Source: Virgisporangium aliadipatigenens (GTDB taxonomy: Bacteria > Actinomycetota > Actinomycetes > Mycobacteriales > Micromonosporaceae). Taken from it: a stretch of 64,000 nucleotides of DNA. Below the pieces are notes generated by a model that searched no databases, was not told the origin of the DNA, and worked only from the letters and a program-made list of their open reading frames with translations. This document shows, one piece after another, positions 59,731 to 64,000 of this stretch. The position numbers were made by a program, and so were the translations under genes. Where the stretch lies: contig NZ_BOPF01000009.1 in the NCBI RefSeq assembly GCF_016863615.1, positions 265,832 through 329,831 of the forward strand, in the 5' to 3' direction. How positions within the stretch are numbered: position 1 is the stretch's first letter; every line of letters starts with the position of its first letter.

Positions 59731-60492
59731 CTATCGTTCGACGAGGGCCAGCACCCGGCACGGGCTGCCGGAGCCGCGCACGATCGGCAGCGGCCCGGCG
59801 ACGACGACCGCGCCGGTGGCCGGCAGCGCGCCGACGTTCTGCAACTGGGTCAGCCCGTACTTGTCGTTGCCGAGCAGGAACGAGTGGCACGGGAACGGCG
59901 GGTCGAACGAGTGCGCCGCGCCGGCGTCGGTGCCCACGGTCTCCACGCCCACCCCGAGGATCGGCGTCTCCTCCGCCAGCCATTTGGCGCACTCGACGGA
60001 GATGCCCGGCGTGCGGCCGGCGTTGGCGTACTCCGCGGCGTCGTGGCCACGAGCGTCCCAACCCGTCCGGTACAGCAGCCACCCGCCCTCCGGCAGCGGC
60101 CCGTGCGCGTCCTGCCAGGCCCGCACGTGGGAGACCTCCAGCAGGAAGTCCGGATCGGCGGCGGCCTCGGCGGAGAGGTCGAGCACGGCGGCCGGCCCGA
60201 TCAGGCGCGCCGGCGGCACCCGCGCCACGTCGTGCCCGTCCCGGCCGGTGACCCAGTGCACGGGCGCGTCGAAGTGCGTGCCGGTGTGCTCGCCGGTGCG
60301 GATGTTGTTCCAGTACCACGCCGGCCCGCGCTCGTCGTAGCGGCTGATCTCCTCCAGCCCGAACGTCCACGTCTGCCCGAACGGCTCCGGCAGCGTGAGG
60401 ATCGGCGTGTCCGCCGAGAGCGGGGCGGTCAGGTCGACCACCTCGACCGCCCCCGAACGCAACGCGCCCACCAACTCCGACAGCACACCCAT
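59731..60492 (-). CDS. Cyclase-family (kynurenine formamidase-like) hydrolase
   Basis: A 253-residue protein of the cyclase/KynB family with the metal motif TGEHTGTHFDAPVHW (about residue 66) and the second part GVGVETVGTDAGAAHSFDPP. Family members hydrolyse N-formylkynurenine, isatin or other cyclic amides with a divalent metal. It is followed by the ThDP enzyme gene, so the two may act in sequence (ring or amide opening, then decarboxylation). ATG 60492 has a GGGAGG-like site. Substrate unknown; kynurenine use is not supported by neighbours. Confidence 0.86.
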   Translation of the reverse strand: MGVLSELVGALRSGAVEVVDLTAPLSADTPILTLPEPFGQTWTFGLEEISRYDERGPAWYWNNIRTGEHTGTHFDAPVHWVTGRDGHDVARVPPARLIGPAAVLDLSAEAAADPDFLLEVSHVRAWQDAHGPLPEGGWLLYRTGWDARGHDAAEYANAGRTPGISVECAKWLAEETPILGVGVETVGTDAGAAHSFDPPFPCHSFLLGNDKYGLTQLQNVGALPATGAVVVAGPLPIVRGSGSPCRVLALVER

Positions 60493-60527
60493 GCCGACCT
60501 CCCGTCGCACCTCGGATGAGGCGCAGG

Positions 60528-61895
60528 CTACGCCTCCGGCCGCCCGGTGGTGTCCCGAAGCGCCGAGAGCACCGCCGTCAGCTGGGCGATGATCCCCGAA
60601 AGGCTGGTCTGGTCGACCCCGCCCAGGTTGACGGTGCGCACCTCGGTCGGCTTCGGCAGGTGCCGCACCAGTTCCGGTAGCTTCTCGACGAACTGCGCCT
60701 GCACGTTCGCGTCCGACTGGGTGTTGTCGATCTCGACGCGCAGCCGGGCCCGTTCCAACTGGAGGACTTGCTGCTCGTGCTCGGCCGCCGTCTCGGCCCG
60801 CGCGTGGGCGAGGTCGGCCTGCTGGCGCAGTGCGCGCAACGCCTCCGCGGCCTCCAGGCGCAGGCGTTCGACCTCGTGCTCCTGGGCCTGCCGGGTGCGG
60901 CGCAGGGCCAGCTCGTGCAACGCCGTCTCGGTGGACAGGTCGGCGAGCGTGCGCGTGTCCTCCTGGTCCCGGGCCGCGCGCCGCACCTTCTCGGCCGTGT
61001 CCCGGTCGAAACCGGCGGCGTCGTTGCGGTGGCGCAGCTCGCCGAGTTCGCGTTCGTCGGCCATGCGGCGGGTCTCGCGGGCGCGCGCCGCCACCATCTC
61101 GCGTTCGGAGATGGCGTCGCCCGCCGCCAGTTCGGCCAGGCGGGCGACGCGCTCCTGCTCGGCGCGGTAGGGCTTCTGCAGGTTCTCCCACAGGCGCGAC
61201 GAACTGACCACGGCCTCCTTGATCTGCACCGTCACGATGCGCAGGCCCAGCCCGTTGTCCCGGTCGCCCTCGCCCTCGGCGACGGCGCGCAGCCGGGCGG
61301 TCAGCTCCTCGATGATGGGCTGCTTGTCGCTGAGCACCTCGTGCACGCTCATCGTGGCGACCTTGTCCTTGATGGCCGCCTCGGCCTGCTCCTTCAGTTG
61401 GAGGTTCACCAGGCGCATCGGGTCGTCCGGGTCGCCGAAGTCGAGGCGCCGGTAGGCGGTCGCGAAGTCCTCGATGCGCCACTGCACGTAGGCCTGCACG
61501 ACGACGCCCTGCAGTTCGCGGCAGATCGAGAACGCGCTGATCAGAATGGTCTGCATCGCGCCCGGCACCACGAGGAACGCGTCCGTCTGCGGCCGGTAGC
61601 GGAACGAGGTGCCGAGTCCCACGTGCAGCGGCTCGGCCTTGCCGCGACGGGTGTGCACGACGAACGCGTTCGGCGGGACCAGCACGGTCTTCCAGCACCA
61701 GAAGCCGGTGACGCGTACCTCGACGCCGTTCTGCTTGGCGGGTGCGGCCTCCGCGGCGGCCACCGCTGCCCGGCCGCGCGGTGCCTGCGGGGCGGGGGCG
61801 GGCGCCGCGCGCTTGGTGCGCAGGTTCTGCTCGAGCACCTGCTGCTCGGCGACGACGCGGTCGAGATAGTCGTTACGGCTCTGGTTGGACGCCAT
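60528..61895 (-). CDS. SPFH-domain (band 7-like) protein
   Basis: A 455-residue stomatin/prohibitin-like protein without a clear membrane span. Residues 60-260 form the SPFH domain (NAFVVHTRRGKAEPLHVGLG, ICRELQGVVVQAYVQWRIED, GLRIVTVQIKEAVVSSSRLW). Residues 260-400 are a long charged coiled coil (TRQAQEHEVERLRLEAAEAL), and the C-terminus holds a conserved VRTVNLGGVDQTSLSGIIAQ. Such proteins form membrane scaffolds or rings. The Ala/Pro-rich N-terminus may attach to the membrane through partners. ATG 61895 follows CAGGGGTG; a longer frame starts at 61937 but crosses an inverted repeat. Confidence 0.86.
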   Translation of the reverse strand: MASNQSRNDYLDRVVAEQQVLEQNLRTKRAAPAPAPQAPRGRAAVAAAEAAPAKQNGVEVRVTGFWCWKTVLVPPNAFVVHTRRGKAEPLHVGLGTSFRYRPQTDAFLVVPGAMQTILISAFSICRELQGVVVQAYVQWRIEDFATAYRRLDFGDPDDPMRLVNLQLKEQAEAAIKDKVATMSVHEVLSDKQPIIEELTARLRAVAEGEGDRDNGLGLRIVTVQIKEAVVSSSRLWENLQKPYRAEQERVARLAELAAGDAISEREMVAARARETRRMADERELGELRHRNDAAGFDRDTAEKVRRAARDQEDTRTLADLSTETALHELALRRTRQAQEHEVERLRLEAAEALRALRQQADLAHARAETAAEHEQQVLQLERARLRVEIDNTQSDANVQAQFVEKLPELVRHLPKPTEVRTVNLGGVDQTSLSGIIAQLTAVLSALRDTTGRPEA

Positions 61896-61914
61896 CGGCA
61901 CACCCCTGGGATCG

Positions 61915-61950
61915 GCCACAGTGGACAGTGGGTTCACCGTCCACTGTGGC
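61915..61950. terminator. 12-bp inverted repeat between lipoprotein and SPFH genes
   Basis: Perfect arms 61915-61926 and 61939-61950 with a 12-nt loop. It lies 8 nt after the lipoprotein stop and 20 nt before the SPFH start, so it can end the upstream transcript or shape the SPFH leader. Confidence 0.6.
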
Positions 61951-61957
61951 GATCACG

Positions 61958-63007
61958 TCAAGCGGGTTGCGTCCAGACCGCGATCGGGCTCCAGGAGGCG
62001 CCGGCGTCGCCGGTGCGCACGAGGTCGTGCGTGACGACGCAGTCGCGCTTGTCCGCCTTGCAGCTGCCGCGCGCGGTGAGCGCCCAGCCGTGGCGGCCGC
62101 CGCCGGCGAAGGTCGCGGCGCGCACCCCCTCGGGCAGGCCGCGCGGCCACACGTCGGCCGCGCCGCGGTACGCGTGCCCGCCGGCGGTGTCGAAGACCAT
62201 CGGGCCGGTGTCGGTGCGCGCGACCGGCACGGTGACCCCGGGGCCGGTGCGGGCGTTCAGCGGGATGCGGGTCGGGGTGTCCCAGGTGCGGCCGTCGTCG
62301 GCGGTCGTGAGCAGCTGCACCTCCGAGCGGGTGCCGTCGGTGACGGTCACCGGCAGCGTGCCGTCGACCGGCGGGCTCACGGCGACGCTCTTCGCGTTGT
62401 CCACCTTCAGGTCGGATCCGAGCCAGGTGCGTCCGCCGTCGGTGCTGGCGTGCAGCGCCGTCCCGGCCACCCAGATCCGTCCGTCCGGCTCCACCGAGAC
62501 CCGGCCGGACTCGGGGGCGGGCAGGGCCGTCCAGTCGTCCGGGCCCGCCGTCGTCCAGAGCGTTCCCACACGGAACGCCTGACTGGTGGCGACCCGGGCC
62601 AGAATGACGGTCCGGTCCCCGGCGGACGCCATCCGCAGCGACGAGTAGCCGGCGGGGCTCGCCTTCTCGTCCCGCAGCTCGCGGGTCTGCCACGACTTTC
62701 CGCCGTCGGTGGTCCGCGCGACGTAGATCGCGGTGTCCTCGGCGGCGGCGACGGTGCCGTGCTCCGCGTCGGTGAACAGCGCGGCGCGCACGGGCGTCTC
62801 CGGCAGCGGGACCGTGGTGGTCTCGAAGGTGGCGCCGCCGTCGCCGGTGGTCAGCAGGGCGTCGGCCGTGAGCACCCAGCCGAACGTCTCGGTGACCCGG
62901 GCGGCGTCCAGCGGCGGTGCCCCGGTCCGTCGCAACCCGGCGTCCTCGGTCCCGCCGCACGCGGTGAGGGCGAGGCACAGCACGGTGGCCGCGAGAATTC
63001 TGCGCAT
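61958..63007 (-). CDS. BNR/sialidase-like repeat lipoprotein
   Basis: A 349-residue lipoprotein: signal peptide with lipobox LTAC (Cys about residue 16), then a beta-propeller built from Asp-box-like repeats (TTGDGGATFET, TTDGGKSWQT, STDGGRTWLG, TADDGRTWDT, TGDAGASWSP). Catalytic sialidase residues are not evident, so it is probably a binding propeller (Ycf48/BNR type) on the outer face of the membrane. ATG 63007 shares its A with the stop of the upstream DUF1906 gene (TGATG), so the pair is translated together. Confidence 0.88.
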   Translation of the reverse strand: MRRILAATVLCLALTACGGTEDAGLRRTGAPPLDAARVTETFGWVLTADALLTTGDGGATFETTTVPLPETPVRAALFTDAEHGTVAAAEDTAIYVARTTDGGKSWQTRELRDEKASPAGYSSLRMASAGDRTVILARVATSQAFRVGTLWTTAGPDDWTALPAPESGRVSVEPDGRIWVAGTALHASTDGGRTWLGSDLKVDNAKSVAVSPPVDGTLPVTVTDGTRSEVQLLTTADDGRTWDTPTRIPLNARTGPGVTVPVARTDTGPMVFDTAGGHAYRGAADVWPRGLPEGVRAATFAGGGRHGWALTARGSCKADKRDCVVTHDLVRTGDAGASWSPIAVWTQPA

Positions 63008-63846
63008 CACAGGCACCCCTGCTCGTTGCCGAGCTCGTCGGGCGCCGGATACACCGGCCCGTTGGAGCAGTCGCTGTCGATGTTGAGCGTGACGCCGTTC
63101 CACGTCTCGGTGTGGTCACCGGCGTACTGCTTGTGGCGGCGGCTGCCGGACCAGTTGCCCGACGGGATGCAGCGGATCGTGCCGGTGCTCGGGTTGCCCG
63201 ACCAGTCGGCCGCGTCGATGAAGTCCGGCACGTTGGCCAGCGACGCGAACGTGTTGAGCCCCGACGCGCAGGCCGACCCGTACACGCCCGCCTTCTGCGC
63301 GGTCGGCACGTGCATCTGGTACACCCACCCCGAGATGAACTGCTGCGTCGCGGCCAGGCAGCCCGCGTCGGCGGTGTTGAACGCCTCCAGGTCGTAGATG
63401 ATCGGCGCGTCCCGGGTGTCCCACCCGTAGGAGACGATCACCTGGTAGGCGGCCCGCGCCTCGTCCCGCCCCTGCGCGTACGCGGTCGCCGGATCGGCGC
63501 TGAACCGCGACGCGAACGAGGTGCACGGCGCCTGCGGCCCCACCCACAGCGGCAGGAACTTCCAGCCCTGCCCGCGCAGCGTGGCGACGTCGGCCGGCGT
63601 CCAGCGGGTGCAGCCCTTCCCGTACTGGGAGCCGCCGATGTACAGCCCCATGTTCCAGAACGGCGTGTTGGACCAGAACGCCTGCGCGTTGGCCGTGGAG
63701 CCGATGCCGCACGCGTCCCAGCCCTTGTGCTGACTGATGCCGAACGACGCGTGCGCCGGCGCGGTCGTCCATGGCGTGACCAGCGCCGGAACCAGCCCGG
63801 CGAGCAGCACGGCCACGAACGCGAGTCCGAAGCGGGAACGAGTCAC
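63007..63846 (-). CDS. Secreted DUF1906 (glycoside hydrolase-like) protein
   Basis: A 279-residue exported protein: signal peptide to about residue 33 (cleavage after AHA), then the Rv2525c-like glycoside hydrolase fold (KGWDACGIGSTANAQAFW, MGLYIGGSQYGKGCTRWTPA, PIIYDLEAFNTADAGCLAAT with the acidic active-site candidates, VYGSACASGL). Six or more Cys suggest disulfides. The family binds or cuts cell-wall glycans. It is coupled to the propeller lipoprotein, which could anchor or present it. GTG 63846 lies 7 nt after a TATATT box, so it may be leaderless. Confidence 0.88.
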   Translation of the reverse strand: MTRSRFGLAFVAVLLAGLVPALVTPWTTAPAHASFGISQHKGWDACGIGSTANAQAFWSNTPFWNMGLYIGGSQYGKGCTRWTPADVATLRGQGWKFLPLWVGPQAPCTSFASRFSADPATAYAQGRDEARAAYQVIVSYGWDTRDAPIIYDLEAFNTADAGCLAATQQFISGWVYQMHVPTAQKAGVYGSACASGLNTFASLANVPDFIDAADWSGNPSTGTIRCIPSGNWSGSRRHKQYAGDHTETWNGVTLNIDSDCSNGPVYPAPDELGNEQGCL

Positions 63847-63853
63847 CCATCGG

Positions 63854-63859
63854 AATATA
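63854..63859 (-). promoter_or_regulatory. -10 box of the DUF1906 operon
   Basis: TATATT on the minus strand ends 7 nt before GTG 63846, pointing to a leaderless mRNA. Bases 63860-64000 hold no gene that I can support. Confidence 0.45.
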
Positions 63860-64000
63860 GCGATCGACCAACGGAACGGAAGGTCGGAAATGCGCCAGTC
63901 CGGTCCTGCACACCCGCCACTGTGGATCGCGGGACCGTCCCCTCGGGAAATCCCCAGATCGGCCGGTTCGGTACAAGACGCAACGGATCGGTCGCATAGG

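Noticed and set aside
57909..60251. 780-residue plus-strand frame starting with a GNAT-like sequence
   Set aside because: Only the first 30 or so residues resemble GNAT; the rest is antisense to the ThDP enzyme. It is a pseudogene remnant running into a shadow frame.
1..64000. tRNA, rRNA, integrase or transposase genes
   Set aside because: No transposase or integrase motif appears in any supported frame, and I saw no tRNA-like cloverleaf; a covariance-model scan would be needed to be certain for small RNAs.

Overview
The window is about 73% GC and reads as chromosomal DNA of a filamentous or spore-forming actinomycete (Actinomycetia; a Micromonosporaceae- or Pseudonocardiales-like genome is my best guess, not proven). 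Support comes from the codon use, SARP/AfsR regulators, a mycofactocin-coupled dehydrogenase, an F420-type LLM oxidoreductase, an EtfBA-EtfD electron chain of the mycobacterial kind, a DasR-like chitinase operator, many 4-nt ATGA/GTGA gene overlaps, and several promoters whose -10 box lies 6-9 nt before the start codon (leaderless mRNAs). I see no tRNA, rRNA, CRISPR array, insertion sequence or phage gene.

Layout. 1-8.1 kb: a 5'-truncated SARP-type ATPase regulator coupled to an AraC regulator, a RibD/DHFR-like reductase, RNase HI, and a second SARP/NB-ARC/TPR regulator. 8.2-20.7 kb: single genes (secreted I36-like protein, methyltransferase, mycofactocin-type SDR, ABM-domain protein, ADP-ribosylglycohydrolase, HEAT-repeat protein, beta-lactamase-like hydrolase, XRE regulator with divergent SDR, DUF4132 protein). 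20.7-24.3 kb: a partly decayed aromatic meta-cleavage island, with remnants of an ABC substrate-binding protein and an extradiol dioxygenase around intact genes for 4-oxalomesaconate tautomerase, hydratase (LigJ type) and the matching aldolase. 24.5-26.1 kb: a membrane coiled-coil protein translationally coupled to a protein with three evenly spaced RHIM/BASS3-like amyloid motifs; this is the most novel-looking locus here. 26.1-28.3 kb: a TetR gene and a beta-lactamase-like gene with two copies of a 21-bp operator between them. 28.3-32.6 kb: two secreted hydrolases, a GH18 chitinase behind a DasR-like site and an M14 carboxypeptidase.

32.6-41.4 kb is a lipid/acyl-CoA block on the minus strand: HSD10-like SDR, F420 LLM enzyme and AMACR-type CoA transferase in one operon, then (across an aminoglycoside kinase-like gene) etfB-etfA-etfD-acyl-CoA dehydrogenase, whose products would take electrons from acyl-CoA to menaquinone. 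41.4-47.2 kb holds an orphan NarL-type response regulator, an unknown protein, a MerR-controlled methyltransferase, and an IclR-regulated vanillate-demethylase-like Rieske oxygenase/reductase pair with a small Cys-rich ORF between them. 47.3-57.4 kb holds a DUF6069 protein, a Tat-exported TolB/amidohydrolase, and a molybdenum hydroxylase operon (fused 2Fe-2S/molybdopterin subunit, FAD/4Fe-4S subunit, XdhC chaperone) behind a TetR gene coupled to a DesK-type kinase. 57.5-64 kb holds a membrane protein, a GNAT remnant, a ThDP enzyme with a cyclase-family hydrolase, an SPFH protein, and a DUF1906 protein with a lipoprotein.

Starts were chosen from ribosome-binding sites, overlaps and family N-termini. 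Functions are assigned by recognising families from sequence alone; no search was run.
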